Part shown: positions 9,100-19,153 of the stretch, piece by piece | Layout: every line of letters begins with the position of its first letter | Numbering within the stretch: position 1 is the stretch's first letter | From: Halopiger xanaduensis SH-6 | GTDB lineage: Archaea > Halobacteriota > Halobacteria > Halobacteriales > Natrialbaceae | DNA length: 64,000 bases | NCBI RefSeq assembly: GCF_000217715.1 | Contig: NC_015666.1 | Location: forward strand, 2,120,270 to 2,184,269 | Direction of reading: 5' to 3' | The notes under the pieces: generated by a model | Seen by the model: only the letters and a program-made list of their open reading frames with translations | Told to the model about the DNA's origin: nothing | Databases searched by the model: none | Translations under genes and position numbers: made by a program

Positions 9100-9873
9100 A
9101 TGACGACCTTTACCGAGGACGATATCGGCAAGCGCGTCGAGAGCGCGACCGGCGAGCGGGTCGGTACCGTCGCGAACGTCGACCGAGAGACGGCCTACGT
9201 CGATCCGACGGCGGACGCAGTCGACTCGATCAAGGCCGTCCTCGACTGGGACGGCGGCGCCGATACCGTCCCGCTCGCGGACGACGCCGTCGGCGACATC
9301 ACCGACGAGGCGGTGCGACTCGAGGCGGAACTGCCGGCTGAGAGCATCGAATCGAACGCGGGCGCGATCGACGACGAGTCCGCACCGGACGCGGACGCCG
9401 ACGAATCCGCGGACAGCGCTTACTCACCCGGCACGTCGGTCGAGTCGTCCGTCACCGAGCCGGCCACCGACCAGAGCGACCCCACGCTGGGGACCGAGCA
9501 CCGCACGACGTCGACCCCCGAGACGGGCGCGGAGCCGGCACCCGACGAGCCGGCCGCGGAGACGGGATCGGACTCCCGAACGCGACCCGACCCCGACGAG
9601 GAGCACCACGCGCCGGAGCAGGCGGAGCCGGCCGACGAAGTCGATCCGATGGGCGAGATGGAGGACAGCGACGCGGTCGATCCCGAGACCGAGGACCCTA
9701 TCGACGAGACCGGCGGCAGCGGCGAACGAGTCGACGCCGACGAGCTCGAGTCAGTCGAGGAAGACGCGGAACGGGACCTCGAGGTCGATCCGACCGAACT
9801 CACCGACGGTGAACCGGAAGCCGAGATTCGCTCGCGGGAGGACGTCGGCGATCGGACGGACGCCGACGAGTAG
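9100..9873 (+). CDS. PRC-barrel-like protein with long acidic tail
   Basis: 257 residues from ATG. The first 75 resemble a PRC-barrel beta domain (DIGKRVESATGERVGTV, then a second strand set around 45-70). The remainder is a disordered, extremely Asp/Glu-rich tail with Pro and Thr and no hydrophobic core. PRC-barrel proteins are adaptors in RNA or photosystem/cell-division assemblies; a haloarchaeal member with this tail has no assigned role that I know of. No signal peptide or membrane segment. Confidence 0.7.
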   Translation: MTTFTEDDIGKRVESATGERVGTVANVDRETAYVDPTADAVDSIKAVLDWDGGADTVPLADDAVGDITDEAVRLEAELPAESIESNAGAIDDESAPDADADESADSAYSPGTSVESSVTEPATDQSDPTLGTEHRTTSTPETGAEPAPDEPAAETGSDSRTRPDPDEEHHAPEQAEPADEVDPMGEMEDSDAVDPETEDPIDETGGSGERVDADELESVEEDAERDLEVDPTELTDGEPEAEIRSREDVGDRTDADE

Positions 9874-9989
9874 CAATAGGGGCGGCTATGCTGTCGAGCC
9901 AAGCGCCACACGGCATTACGAGCGATGCGACGGACCCGGCGTGACTGCGACTCGAGGACGCGGTGACGAGCGGTGATCGACGATAACGG

Positions 9990-10913
9990 TCAGTCGGTGG
10001 GGGTCTCCGTCTCGGCACCGCCGCGATCGCGTTCGCGTTCGATCGTCGTCACGTAAATCCCCCCGAGGACGACGAGTCCGCCGCCGACCGTGATCGCGTC
10101 GGGAATCTCTGCCAGCAGGAGTGCGGCCAGTAGCGCCGAGCCGACCGGCTCGCCCAGCCAGGCGACGCTGACCACGACCGACTCGAGGTGCTTCAGCACC
10201 CAGTTGACGACCGTGTGGCCGAAGACGCCGGGGCCGACGGCCATGCCGAGGAAGAGCAGCCACTCGCGGGCGGGGTAGGCGACGTAGTCGTGGCCCTGCG
10301 CGCCGACGACGAGGAACAGGGTTGCCGCGCAGGCCGCGTAGACGACGGTTACGTAGGGAAACAGCGAGACGCGCTGGCGGATCGACCGCCCGGCGAGGAC
10401 GTAGCCCGCGACGGTGACGGCGCCGAGTAGCGCCAGGGCGTTGCCGAGCGCCGTCGCGTCGGACAGCGGCGCCCGCCCGGCGTCGCCGAACGACATCGCA
10501 GCGGCGCCGACGACGGCGACGGCGATCCCCACCACCGTTTCGCGGCTAATTCGTTCGCCGAGGACGAGCCCGGCGCCGAGCGCGACGAAGATCGGCTGGG
10601 TCTGGACGAGCGTCACGCTCGCGGCGACGCTCGTGTAGTTGAGGCTCTCGAACCAGGCCGCGAAGTGGACGGCGAGCGCCACGCCGGCGACGACGGCGCC
10701 GGCGAGGTCCGATCGCGAGAGCCGCGCGAACTCCCCGCGGTGGCGCAGGAGGGCGACGGGCGCGACGACCGCCGTCGTGAACAGCACCCGGTAGAACGCC
10801 GCGACCGAACTCGGCGCCCCGCTCCAGCGGACGAGGATCGCGCTCGTACTCGCGGCGAAGACGGCGACGGCGAGCGCGGCGTACGGGGTCACCTCGCGGT
10901 CGATTCCGGACAC
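9990..10913 (-). CDS. DMT-superfamily (EamA-type) transporter
   Basis: About 307 residues with ten hydrophobic helices arranged as two EamA repeats (first ends near FVALGAGLVLGER, second near WLGEPVGSALLAALLL). The start is ambiguous: GTG at 10913 gives MSGIDREVTPY, placing the first helix just after the start; a TTG at 10928 would add five residues. Family members export amino acids, nucleosides or other metabolites. The substrate here is unknown. Confidence 0.83.
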   Translation of the reverse strand: MSGIDREVTPYAALAVAVFAASTSAILVRWSGAPSSVAAFYRVLFTTAVVAPVALLRHRGEFARLSRSDLAGAVVAGVALAVHFAAWFESLNYTSVAASVTLVQTQPIFVALGAGLVLGERISRETVVGIAVAVVGAAAMSFGDAGRAPLSDATALGNALALLGAVTVAGYVLAGRSIRQRVSLFPYVTVVYAACAATLFLVVGAQGHDYVAYPAREWLLFLGMAVGPGVFGHTVVNWVLKHLESVVVSVAWLGEPVGSALLAALLLAEIPDAITVGGGLVVLGGIYVTTIERERDRGGAETETPTD

Positions 10914-11001
10914 GGCTCGAGAATGCAATCGGAACGGGAAACGGGTTACGTTACGGGTTTGCGGCGGTCGGGGAAGGTGAGAAAGAGAGAGGCGAGACGG
11001 A

Positions 11002-11634
11002 CTACGGCAGCCGGCTTCCGCGGTAGATCTCGGCGTGCTCTTGGCTGACGTCGTCGAGGGAGATGACGTCTTCTTCCGTCAGGTCCTCCGCCTCCCACGC
11101 CTCGAGGTAGGCGACGGCGTCCTCGCGGTCGGCGAACGGGCGCGGATTGGGGCCCATGGGTTCGTCGGCGGTCGCTTCCGAGTCGGTGACGAGCACGTAG
11201 TGGGCCTCGGTGGCGTCGATCAGGTCGTCGGCCTCGATACCCATCACCCAGCCGGCGGTGACGGGTTCCTCGACCGGCTGGTAGGCGTAGTACGCGAACA
11301 GACAGCCCGGCGTGTCGAAGACGGCGCCCTCGCCGTTCTCGTGTGCGAGCTGGCAGTGCCAGCCCGAATACGAGGCGGGCGTCATCCGACAGACCGGACA
11401 GTGCTGGCCGTCGACGAACGCGATCGGCTCGTCGCCGGGGTGATCGACGAGGCTCTCCCCGTAGCGGTTTGTCGCTCCCTCGCCCACCTCTTCGTCGCTG
11501 CGGTCCCCGGATCCTGTGTCGTCCTCGCTTCCGCCGCCGAGACACCCCGCGGCGGCGATCGCCGTTCCGGTGCCCGCCGCGCCGAGGAGTTGCCGCCGCG
11601 TGATGGGATCGCCCGTGCCCTCGAGTCGAGTCAT
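11002..11634 (-). CDS. NosL-like copper-binding lipoprotein (orphan)
   Basis: 210 residues from ATG at 11634. The N-terminus has a Tat-type lipoprotein signal (RRQLLG, then AAAGC lipobox) and a Gly/Asp-rich linker. The mature domain has the NosL hallmark CPVCRM, a Cys-x2-Cys-x-Met Cu(I) site, followed by a conserved FDTPGCLFAYY and a C-terminal segment on membrane-side binding. NosL delivers copper for nitrous-oxide reductase maturation, but no nosZ, nosD or nosF is near. Exported and lipid-anchored, it may supply copper to another cupro-enzyme. Confidence 0.82.
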   Translation of the reverse strand: MTRLEGTGDPITRRQLLGAAGTGTAIAAAGCLGGGSEDDTGSGDRSDEEVGEGATNRYGESLVDHPGDEPIAFVDGQHCPVCRMTPASYSGWHCQLAHENGEGAVFDTPGCLFAYYAYQPVEEPVTAGWVMGIEADDLIDATEAHYVLVTDSEATADEPMGPNPRPFADREDAVAYLEAWEAEDLTEEDVISLDDVSQEHAEIYRGSRLP

Positions 11635-11754
11635 ACGCACAGTACCGGCTTGGACGGCAAAACGAGCGTGGTTCGGTTCCCGAAAATCGGCTCCGATCGC
11701 TTGCGACGGCCTTGCGACGGTGGCCTCGCGACGGCGGCCTTGCAACGGTGACGG

Positions 11755-12252
11755 CTACTCGAGCAACTCCCGCGTCCGCCGGTGGCGGTCGCGGAACATC
11801 GCTTCGAAGCCGAGCGACGAGAACGGCGTCGCAGCCGCCGCGAGCGGGCCCGACGAATCCAGCGGACCGAGCGGAAGTGCGTACTCGACGTGATCCCGAA
11901 CGATCGTCGCCTCGCCGTCGGCGTAGAACGCGTGCGTGTGCGTCCACTCGTCGAACGGGCCGTCGACCATCTCGTCGCGGAAGTAGGCCGCCCCGTCACC
12001 CCGTTCGCGCTCGGTGATGACCGACGTCCACCGCTGGCGCGGCCCCGCGCCGCAGGGGCGAACCGAGAGCGTCACTTCCGACCCGACCTCGAGGACGTCG
12101 GGGTCGGGATCGCCGTCGGGGCCGACGACGGATTCGACGCGCAACCGCATCCAGTCCGGCGTGAGCGTTTCGAGGCCGGAGACCTGCGAGTGAAAGGACC
12201 AGACGTCCTCGAGCGGCGCGCGGACTCGAGTGCGTCGTTCGTAGGTGGGCAT
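11755..12252 (-). CDS. SRPBCC (START-like) family protein
   Basis: 165 residues from ATG at 12252. The fold is suggested by the opening TRVRAPLEDVWSFHS, the repeated strand GSEVTLSVRPCGAG and the closing long helix MFRDRHRRTRELLE. It belongs to the cyclase/lipid-binding cavity superfamily; similar haloarchaeal proteins are annotated only as SRPBCC. Ligand unknown. It is 120 bp downstream of the NosL gene on the same strand, which may be coincidence. Confidence 0.72.
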   Translation of the reverse strand: MPTYERRTRVRAPLEDVWSFHSQVSGLETLTPDWMRLRVESVVGPDGDPDPDVLEVGSEVTLSVRPCGAGPRQRWTSVITERERGDGAAYFRDEMVDGPFDEWTHTHAFYADGEATIVRDHVEYALPLGPLDSSGPLAAAATPFSSLGFEAMFRDRHRRTRELLE

Positions 12253-12429
12253 GGGCGTCGATACGCCCGCGATCGTGAAAAGCGACCGCGTCGGTAGTGT
12301 GACCCGCTCGAGACGCGGGGGACGGTCCGGAGAGCGGAGCGTCGGTGGAGACCGGGACGGGAGACGGAGCGCCGTCGGAGGAGACGGACGGGTTCGAAGA
12401 CGATGCGGATTCCGGTTGGATCGATCCCG

Positions 12430-13425
12430 TTAGGGCCGCGGTGCAGCCTTCTGCAGCGCCGTCTCGGCGACGTTTCCGCCGTAGTCGGCGCTCCGGGACA
12501 GCGAGTCGAGGATCAGCCCGAGCGATTGGGCCATCACCGGATCCAGATCGCGGAGGATGTCGTCGATTCGGCGGGTGTGTTCGTCGATCGCCGGCACGGC
12601 CTCGAGGGCGTCGTGGCTCTGTGCGGTCGCCTCGTCGCTGTCCTCGGCGAACAGCGCGTCCATCGACGTCTCGAGGATGTCCTCGACGTCGGCGTGCAGT
12701 TCCAGCAGCGGGGTGGCGACTTCCTCCGGAATCTCGTCGAGTTTGAGCGCCAGTTGGCTGATCTTGACGGCGTGGTCCGCGACGCGCTCGAGTTGGCGGG
12801 CGCTCGAGTGGTAGTCGAAGCAGTCCTCCCGGGGGAGGCCGAGTTCCTCAGCGGCACGCGGCGAGCGCAGCGTCGCCCGGAAGATCCGCGAGACGACGAG
12901 GAAGAGCCGATCGACGTCGTCGTCGCGGTCGATGACGTCGTTGGCGATGTCGTCGTCGTTCTCGACCAGGGCGGTGACGGCGTCGGCGAGCATCGAGTTC
13001 GCGATCAGCCGCATGCGCGTAACGGCGTTGACGATCGATAGCTCCGACGAATCGAGGAGGTCCTGGACGACGACGCAGTCGGTCTGTTCCTCGACGACCT
13101 CGACGCCGATGAGCCCCTGAATCGCGCTGCGGATCGCCCGGCGCTGCTCGGTCGTGATCCGGTTCGCCTCGAGGCGGATGACGTCGAAGCCGCTGACGTA
13201 CATCGTCAGCAGGGCGCGGACGAGCTGTTCGTCCTCGAGCGTGGAGACCTCGAGCGTGCCCTCCTGGTGGTCGGCGTCGCTCTTCGGCGTGACGAGGAGC
13301 GTGTCGTCCTCGGAGTAGATTTCGACGATGGTACCGCTGCTGACGTCGTTGTCGGTCGCCCAGTCCTTCGGCAGTGAAACGGTGTACGTCGACCCACCGG
13401 TCACCTGGACCTTGCGTGTCTCCAT
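12430..13425 (-). CDS. Phosphate uptake regulator: SpoVT/AbrB DNA-binding domain fused to PhoU
   Basis: 331 residues from ATG at 13425. Residues 1-45 form an AbrB swapped-hairpin (METRKVQVTGGSTYTVSLPK), which gives DNA binding. From about 105 onward is a PhoU helical bundle with duplicated helices (LERVADHAVKISQLAL) and acidic metal-binding positions. In haloarchaea such proteins act as transcriptional regulators of phosphate genes. It lies 1.3 kb from phoU of the pst operon, separated by an opposite-strand coiled-coil gene. A TATA box 24-31 nt upstream implies a leaderless mRNA. Confidence 0.88.
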   Translation of the reverse strand: METRKVQVTGGSTYTVSLPKDWATDNDVSSGTIVEIYSEDDTLLVTPKSDADHQEGTLEVSTLEDEQLVRALLTMYVSGFDVIRLEANRITTEQRRAIRSAIQGLIGVEVVEEQTDCVVVQDLLDSSELSIVNAVTRMRLIANSMLADAVTALVENDDDIANDVIDRDDDVDRLFLVVSRIFRATLRSPRAAEELGLPREDCFDYHSSARQLERVADHAVKISQLALKLDEIPEEVATPLLELHADVEDILETSMDALFAEDSDEATAQSHDALEAVPAIDEHTRRIDDILRDLDPVMAQSLGLILDSLSRSADYGGNVAETALQKAAPRP

Positions 13426-13447
13426 GTGTCGCGGTTCTAACGGGACG

Positions 13448-13456
13448 AATATAAAT
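13448..13456 (-). promoter_or_regulatory. TATA box of the AbrB-PhoU regulator gene
   Basis: On the minus strand the bases read ATTTATATT, ending 23 nt before the ATG at 13425. That spacing fits an archaeal TATA element with transcription starting at or next to the start codon. The rest of the intergenic region to 13701 is markedly AT-richer than its flanks and contains a perfect ten-base palindrome CCGATATCGG at 13501-13510, a possible operator. An eight-base core GATATCGG recurs upstream of pstS near 20439. Confidence 0.55.
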
Positions 13457-13701
13457 CTACCTGGATCTATAGAGTGGTCGCATACTGCCGCTTCTTGCAC
13501 CCGATATCGGCTATATCCGGAACATTTCTAGACGTATCATCAGATAGCCACACACTGACAAACGTAGATATAGGTATTAGTATATAGGGATCTGTTCCAG
13601 AACTGGGACTAACAAGATTCTCGAACGGCGAGAGCCATGCGTTCCGTTCCGGCTCCGTTCAGACCGAACGAATAACGGATTCTCGGTCGTAACGGTCGGC
13701 C

Positions 13702-14670
13702 ATGGATGAGTACGAACGTGGCGAGCGCCGTGCGGACCTCGACGGGCTATCGCTCGAGGCGGCGGTCGACGCCGTCGCCGACGGGTCGTCGGAGTCCGGA
13801 ACGGTACGCGAGACGCTCGCCGTCGTCGCCGACGACGGCGTCGTCCGCCGGGCGGCGGTCGACGACGCGCTCGCGAACGCGTCGAAGGTGGTCACGACCG
13901 CGGAGACGCGCGCCGAACTGGCGGCGGCGGCGCTGGACGACGCCCGCGACGCCGCCGAACCCGTCGCCGATCTGGACGTCGTCGCAGCGCGCCTCGAGGG
14001 GTTCGCCGCGCGGCTCGAGACCGTCGAGGACCGCGCGGCCGGACTCGGCGATCGACTGCAGTCGATCGTCGACCGCAAGCGCGACGGCGACCTCTACGAG
14101 CTCGCCCGCGAAATTCGGCAGATGACGGCTGCGGCCACCGAAGTGCAGCGCGCCGCCGACGACCTCGCGTTCGACCTGGAGTCGTTCGACGCGTGGCTCG
14201 ACGAGCCCGACCGCCGGGCCGGGGACCTCGCCGACGATATCGACGCGCTCGAACGGTCGTTGGACGAACTCGAGGACGTCGTCGACGGGCTGGGGAGCGA
14301 GGCGTCCGATCTCGAGGACGTCGCGGACGGCGAGACCGATCCGGCAGTCACGTGGGCGCAGGCGGCGATCCAACGCCGCGTCACCGAACTGCTGCTGGCG
14401 GATCTGCGGGCGGAACTGGCGACGCTCCGGGAGTGGGCCGGCCGCGAGGGTGCCGATCCCCCGTCGGACGTCGAACCGCGGCTCGACGAGCTTGCGGCGC
14501 GCCGCGAGAGGCTGGGCGAGCGGCTCGCCGACCGTACCGAACCCCCGTGGCGCGAGCGCTTCGGCGACCGGGTGGCGGCGATCGACGAGGCGCTTGACGA
14601 GTTCGAGCCGCCGGTCGACTGGGTCGCCGTCGAGGCCGTCGTCGAGGAGCACCGACCCGACGGCGGGTAA
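13702..14670 (+). CDS. Halo-transducer-like coiled-coil protein
   Basis: 322 residues from ATG. Almost wholly helical and acidic, with many heptad-like segments (AARLEGFAARLETVEDRA; LAREIRQMTAAATEVQR). No membrane span, signal peptide or MCP signalling hairpin is visible. Haloarchaeal genomes annotate similar proteins as halo transducer proteins, but a receptor role cannot be argued from this sequence. It lies divergently beside the AbrB-PhoU regulator and convergently to phoU, so it sits inside the phosphate locus. Confidence 0.6.
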   Translation: MDEYERGERRADLDGLSLEAAVDAVADGSSESGTVRETLAVVADDGVVRRAAVDDALANASKVVTTAETRAELAAAALDDARDAAEPVADLDVVAARLEGFAARLETVEDRAAGLGDRLQSIVDRKRDGDLYELAREIRQMTAAATEVQRAADDLAFDLESFDAWLDEPDRRAGDLADDIDALERSLDELEDVVDGLGSEASDLEDVADGETDPAVTWAQAAIQRRVTELLLADLRAELATLREWAGREGADPPSDVEPRLDELAARRERLGERLADRTEPPWRERFGDRVAAIDEALDEFEPPVDWVAVEAVVEEHRPDGG

Positions 14671-14777
14671 CGACGTTTCGGTTCACAGGGCGATACCGAG
14701 TCATCTCCTTCTCGAGTCTAGTTCTCGTCGCCGACACTCGTCCGGCCGAAACAGCGCGGCTCGAAGAAGCAGTCCGA

Positions 14778-15455
14778 TCAGTAAAGCAGCGCCGGATCGT
14801 TCTCGACCATGTAGTAGGTCCGCGCGGCGACGTTGACGGCGTGGTCGCCGATCCGTTCCACGTCGCGAATCGTCAGCAGCACCCGCGAGACGTCGTCCAG
14901 TAACCGCTCGACGTCCCAGGCGTCGACCTCGCGGGCGATCAGTTCGCGCACGACCGCTTCGCTGGCGTGCTGACACAGCGCGTCGATTTCGTCGTCGCGC
15001 GCGGCGATCGTCCGACAGGCGTCGGCGTCGTCCGCGACGTAGGCGTCGACGGCCGCCCGAACCTGCTCGCAAACGTCCTCGCCGATGCCGGAGATATCGA
15101 TCTCCGAGAACGCCCCTTCGTCGTCGGCCAGCGCGTACTCGGCGAGGTTCGTCGCCAGGTCGCCGATCCGCTCGAGGTCGGTGAGGATCTTGAACGAGGC
15201 GGCGACGAACCGCAGGTCCGAGGCGACGGGCTGCTGGAGCGCGAGCAGGTCGATGCAGTCGCCCTCGAGGTCGAGGTAGCGGTCGTTGACGACGTCGTCG
15301 CCGTCGATCACCGCCTGGGCCAGGGCCTCGTCGCCGTCCTCGAGCGCCGTCAGCGCCCGCCGGAGCTGGGTCAGGACCGTTTCCGCCATCGACTCGACGT
15401 CGGCCCGCAACCGGTCGAGGGACTCGCGGTAGTCCTCGCGCGCCACGCGTCTCAC
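14778..15455 (-). CDS. phoU: PhoU, phosphate signalling modulator
   Basis: 225 residues, two PhoU helical repeats: [29 protein letters not shown] and [20 protein letters not shown] regions, each with the ExxRxxDxxxN-like metal-binding motif. In the family PhoU links Pst transporter status to regulation of phosphate genes and shuts uptake in high phosphate. Start GTG at 15455 overlaps the pstB stop by 4 nt (GTGA). It is the last gene of the pst operon. Confidence 0.93.
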   Translation of the reverse strand: MRRVAREDYRESLDRLRADVESMAETVLTQLRRALTALEDGDEALAQAVIDGDDVVNDRYLDLEGDCIDLLALQQPVASDLRFVAASFKILTDLERIGDLATNLAEYALADDEGAFSEIDISGIGEDVCEQVRAAVDAYVADDADACRTIAARDDEIDALCQHASEAVVRELIAREVDAWDVERLLDDVSRVLLTIRDVERIGDHAVNVAARTYYMVENDPALLY

Positions 15456-16381
15456 CCGAACTTGCCGCTGATGTAGTCCTCGACGCGCTGGCTTTCGGGG
15501 TTCTCGAAGATCTTATCGGTGTCGTCGTACTCGACGAGTTCGCCGCCGGTCAGGAAGACGGCGGTCTGATCGGAAACCCGCGCGGCCTGTTGCATGTTGT
15601 GGGTGACGACGACGACCGTGTAGTCCTCCGCGAGATCCTCGATGAGATCCTCGATCTTCGAGGTGGCGATCGGGTCCAGCGCGGAGGCCGGCTCGTCCAT
15701 CAGGATGACCTCCGGACCGACCGCCAGACACCGGGCGATACAGAGGCGCTGTTGCTGGCCGCCCGACAGCCCCAGCGCGTTGTCCTCGAGCCGGTCGTTG
15801 ACCTCCTCCCAGAGCGCGGCCCGCTTCAGCGAGCGTTCGACGAGATTCGACTCGCGCTCGGGTTCGGCGCGACCGGTCAGCCGCGCGAGCAGTCCCGTCT
15901 CGATGTCGCCGTGTTTCCGCGGCCCGTAGGAGATGTTCTCCCGAATCGATTTCGGAAACGGATTCGGGTTCTGGAACACCATCCCAACGCGCTTTCGCAA
16001 CTCGACGAGATCGACGCCGTCCTGGTAGATGTCCTCGCCGTCGAGTTCGACCGTTCCGTCGACGCGGGCGCCGCGGATGCGGTCGTTCATCCGATTCAGA
16101 CAGCGCAGGAACGTCGACTTGCCACAGCCGGACGGACCGATCAACGCCGTCACGCTCTGTTCGGGAATCTCCATCGACACGTCCTTCAGTGCGTGATCGT
16201 CGCCGTAGTGGACGTTCAGATTCTCGACGGCGAGTTTCGTCTCGCCGTCGGCGTCGTAGTCGGTCCACTCGGGGCGCGTTTCCTCGACGGTTTCGCCGGC
16301 GGTCGTCGAGACCGTCCGTCCGTCCGTCTGCTCCGTCGAATCGGTCGTCTCGGTCGTTTCTGCAGGGTTCGTTCGGCTCAT
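15452..16381 (-). CDS. pstB: Phosphate ABC transporter ATP-binding protein
   Basis: 309 residues from ATG at 16381. A Thr/Glu-rich N-terminal extension of about 45 residues precedes the ABC core: Walker [10 protein letters not shown] (82-90), [17 protein letters not shown]-loop, signature LSGGQQQR, Walker [14 protein letters not shown] and switch His in [10 protein letters not shown]. Compared with typical PstB (about 260 residues), the extra length is the disordered leader plus an insert after [13 protein letters not shown]. It energises phosphate import through PstA/PstC. It overlaps pstA by ATGA. Confidence 0.96.
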   Translation of the reverse strand: MSRTNPAETTETTDSTEQTDGRTVSTTAGETVEETRPEWTDYDADGETKLAVENLNVHYGDDHALKDVSMEIPEQSVTALIGPSGCGKSTFLRCLNRMNDRIRGARVDGTVELDGEDIYQDGVDLVELRKRVGMVFQNPNPFPKSIRENISYGPRKHGDIETGLLARLTGRAEPERESNLVERSLKRAALWEEVNDRLEDNALGLSGGQQQRLCIARCLAVGPEVILMDEPASALDPIATSKIEDLIEDLAEDYTVVVVTHNMQQAARVSDQTAVFLTGGELVEYDDTDKIFENPESQRVEDYISGKFG

Positions 16382-17952
16382 TGGTGGAGTTTCGTTCTGA
16401 AGTAGTATCGCGTCGCGATGCCGATCGCGTAGAACGCCAACACGACGAGCAGCAGCGTCAGCGCGAGCCCCCACGCGAACTGCTCGGGGCTCTCGATGTT
16501 GCCGCTGAGCCCCGCCGTGATGAGCGCGTACAGCTGGTAGGGCAGCGCGCTCGTGGACTCGAGCAGCGCGGGGTTGGTGACGAACGGCGGCGAAGCGTGC
16601 AACTGGAAGCCGCCGATGACGTTCGGCGCGGCCTCCTTTCCGGGGAGGACGCCGCCGCCCATCGTCAGCAGGATGGGTGCCGTCTCCCCGGCGATGCGGC
16701 CGACGCCGAGGATGACGCCGGTCGTGATCCCCGGGATCGCCGCGGGCAGGACGACGCTGCGGATCGTCTGCCACTTGGAGACGCCCAGCGCCGCGCTGGC
16801 GTCGCGGTACTCGTCGGGGACGGCCAGGATCGCCTCGCGGCTCGTGATCAGCACCAGCGGCAGCAGCATGAATCCGAGCGTCAGCATCCCCGCGAGCAGC
16901 GACTTCTGGTTGCCGAATCGGGGAATGAGGAAGGCGGCGCCGAACAGGCCGAAGACGATGCTGGGGGTGCTCCAGAGGCCGTTGGTCGCGATCTCGACGA
17001 CGCCCGTGAACCGGCCCTGCTCGGCGTACTCGCTGAGGAAGACCGCGGCGCCGACGCCGGTCGGTACCGCGAACAAGACGGCGCCGACGACCAGCCAGAT
17101 CGTGCCGACGAGCGCGGGGAACACTCCGGCGACGTCGGCGAACAGCGACGCGCCGTTCGTCAGGAAGGGCCACCTGATCAGCGTTCCGCCGCCGACGGAG
17201 AACCCGTTGAACAGTCCGGGGAGTCCCTTGACCGCGACGAAGGCGAGGAGGCCGACCAGCACCGCGAGGATCGAGAGGACGATCAGATAGATCAGGACGT
17301 ACGCGCCGACGTTTCGCCCGCGGGCGCCGAATCCGCCGTAGGCCTTGGCGGCCGCCCAGCCGGTGAGCAGCGAGACGAACATCGCGAGGAACGGGACGGC
17401 GGTGTCGCCGAACAGCGTCGCGTTGTAGTCGACGAGTTCCCACTCCCAGCCGGGGCCGACGACGCCGGTGACGAGCGCCAGTCCGCCGAGGACGGCCAAG
17501 CCCCCCGCCGGCAGCGTCGAGCCGACGTCCTCGCGGGGGAACGCGGTCGCGGCGAACGCGACCGCACCGACGACCCCGCCGACGGTCGTCGAACCCACCG
17601 TGCCGAGGCCGGCGGCGCCGGCGACCAGCGAACCGACCGCGAACCAGACGCCGGTGAAGGCGACCGCGGCGACGAGGCCCGCGCTCGGTTGGGGGCCGGT
17701 GTCGACGGAGCCCAGCCGCGAGGTCAGACCGAAGCCGACGACGCCGAGTCCGAGCACGAGCAGCGCCGCCCCCAGCGCCGTCGACAGCGCGACGCCGGCG
17801 ACGGGGACGGTAACGGTGATCTCGAGGACGTCGAGCAAGGCGACGAGCGCGACGGCGAACGTCAGCCCGGAGAGGCCGACCGCGGCGATGGCGGCACCCT
17901 CGTAACCGCTGCGGCCGTCGCGAACGAGCGCGGTTTCGGTCGCGCGGCTCAT
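16378..17952 (-). CDS. pstA: Phosphate ABC transporter permease PstA, extended form
   Basis: 524 residues from ATG at 17952, nearly twice the common length. The C-terminal half is the permease proper, with PstA signatures and the EAA loop ([20 protein letters not shown]). The N-terminal 220 residues add four to six further hydrophobic helices ([52 protein letters not shown]) with no recognisable domain. Such long N-terminal membrane extensions are known in haloarchaeal PstA. The ATG overlaps the pstC stop as TAATG (1 nt), suggesting translational coupling. Confidence 0.92.
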   Translation of the reverse strand: MSRATETALVRDGRSGYEGAAIAAVGLSGLTFAVALVALLDVLEITVTVPVAGVALSTALGAALLVLGLGVVGFGLTSRLGSVDTGPQPSAGLVAAVAFTGVWFAVGSLVAGAAGLGTVGSTTVGGVVGAVAFAATAFPREDVGSTLPAGGLAVLGGLALVTGVVGPGWEWELVDYNATLFGDTAVPFLAMFVSLLTGWAAAKAYGGFGARGRNVGAYVLIYLIVLSILAVLVGLLAFVAVKGLPGLFNGFSVGGGTLIRWPFLTNGASLFADVAGVFPALVGTIWLVVGAVLFAVPTGVGAAVFLSEYAEQGRFTGVVEIATNGLWSTPSIVFGLFGAAFLIPRFGNQKSLLAGMLTLGFMLLPLVLITSREAILAVPDEYRDASAALGVSKWQTIRSVVLPAAIPGITTGVILGVGRIAGETAPILLTMGGGVLPGKEAAPNVIGGFQLHASPPFVTNPALLESTSALPYQLYALITAGLSGNIESPEQFAWGLALTLLLVVLAFYAIGIATRYYFRTKLHQ

Positions 17953-19085
17953 TACTCGACACCCCCGAGGCGTCGGCGCATGCGCGCCTCGATGTACTGC
18001 GAGGCGATGCTGAGACACAGGACGGTCACGAACAGCACGACGCCCGCGGCGAAGAGGGCGCTCTCGAAGACGTTGTTGGCGTGCCCGTAGTTAGCGGCGA
18101 TCAGCGACGTGAGCGTCTCGTAGCCGTAGAAGACGTTAGTTATCGGTTCGGGAATCCGCTGGATGCCGGCCAGCATTACGGTTGCCGCCATGGTCTCGCC
18201 GATCGCTCGACCGACGCCGAGCAGGACGGCCGCCGAGACGCCCGAGAACGCCGCCGGGAGCGTGATCGACGTCATCGACTGCCAGTCGGTGGCGCCGAGC
18301 GCGACCGACCCGTCTTTCATCGAGTCCGGGACGCTCGTCAGGGCGTCCTCGGCGACGGAGACGACCGTCGGCAGCGCCATCAGTCCGACGACCAGCCCGA
18401 CGAACAGGTACGTCGAGCCGCCGTTGAGCGCGAACTCGTCGCTCGCCCACGGGTTGATGATCGTGAACCCGATGAAACCGTAGACGATCGACGGAATGCC
18501 TGCGAGTATCTCGATTCCCGGTTTGACGAGTTCTCGGACGGTCGGCGGGGCGATCTCGGCGATGAAAAGCGCCGCCGCCACGCCCAGCGGGGCCGCCACC
18601 AGCGTCGCGATTGTCGTTACCATCACCGTCCCGTGGATCATCGGCAGCAGCGAGTAGCGAACGGGCTCGGAAGTGGGGCTCCACCGCGTCTGGGTGAACA
18701 TTCCCAGTCCGGGTACGGAGACGCCGAAGACGGTCGCGCTCTCGTACCGGAACGCGGGAATCGCCTCGAGGAAGATGAAGACGACGATCAGCCCCAGCGT
18801 GACGAGCGTCACCGTCGTCATGGCGAAGGTGATCGCCCGGGCGGTGAGCGCCTGGTATCGTATCCAGCCGTAGCCGGTCGACGCGAGAAACGCGGCGAAC
18901 GGGACGGCCGCCCACGGCGACGCCAACAGGAATCCGGCGAACGCGGCCAGAAGCGCCCCCATCGAGAGGCCGACGACCGCCAGCGCCTCCGGTTCCGTCT
19001 CGGCGACGAACTCTCGAGTCCGGCCGACCCGCCGCTCGACTCGCTCTCCCCAACTGCCGACCTCCGTATCAGTAACTGAACTCAT
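17952..19085 (-). CDS. pstC: Phosphate ABC transporter permease PstC
   Basis: 377 residues from ATG at 19085. After an N-terminal cytoplasmic stretch come paired helices ([33 protein letters not shown]), then the permease core with the EAA loop [20 protein letters not shown]. Together with PstA it forms the phosphate channel. It is the second gene of the operon, 68 bp after pstS, and overlaps pstA by one base. Confidence 0.95.
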   Translation of the reverse strand: MSSVTDTEVGSWGERVERRVGRTREFVAETEPEALAVVGLSMGALLAAFAGFLLASPWAAVPFAAFLASTGYGWIRYQALTARAITFAMTTVTLVTLGLIVVFIFLEAIPAFRYESATVFGVSVPGLGMFTQTRWSPTSEPVRYSLLPMIHGTVMVTTIATLVAAPLGVAAALFIAEIAPPTVRELVKPGIEILAGIPSIVYGFIGFTIINPWASDEFALNGGSTYLFVGLVVGLMALPTVVSVAEDALTSVPDSMKDGSVALGATDWQSMTSITLPAAFSGVSAAVLLGVGRAIGETMAATVMLAGIQRIPEPITNVFYGYETLTSLIAANYGHANNVFESALFAAGVVLFVTVLCLSIASQYIEARMRRRLGGVE

Positions 19086-19153
19086 AGTCTCTTTGCAGAA
19101 CTCATGATCTCTGTCAATCGAACCGCGAAGTCGGTGTCCGCACGGCCGGCCGT

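Noticed and set aside
13426-13701. Small gene in the AT-rich region ahead of AbrB-PhoU
   Set aside because: Stops in every frame; only promoter-like elements are supported.
16189-18090. A 633-codon plus-strand open frame across pstA/pstB
   Set aside because: Antisense to well-recognised transporter genes. Charged repetitive translation.
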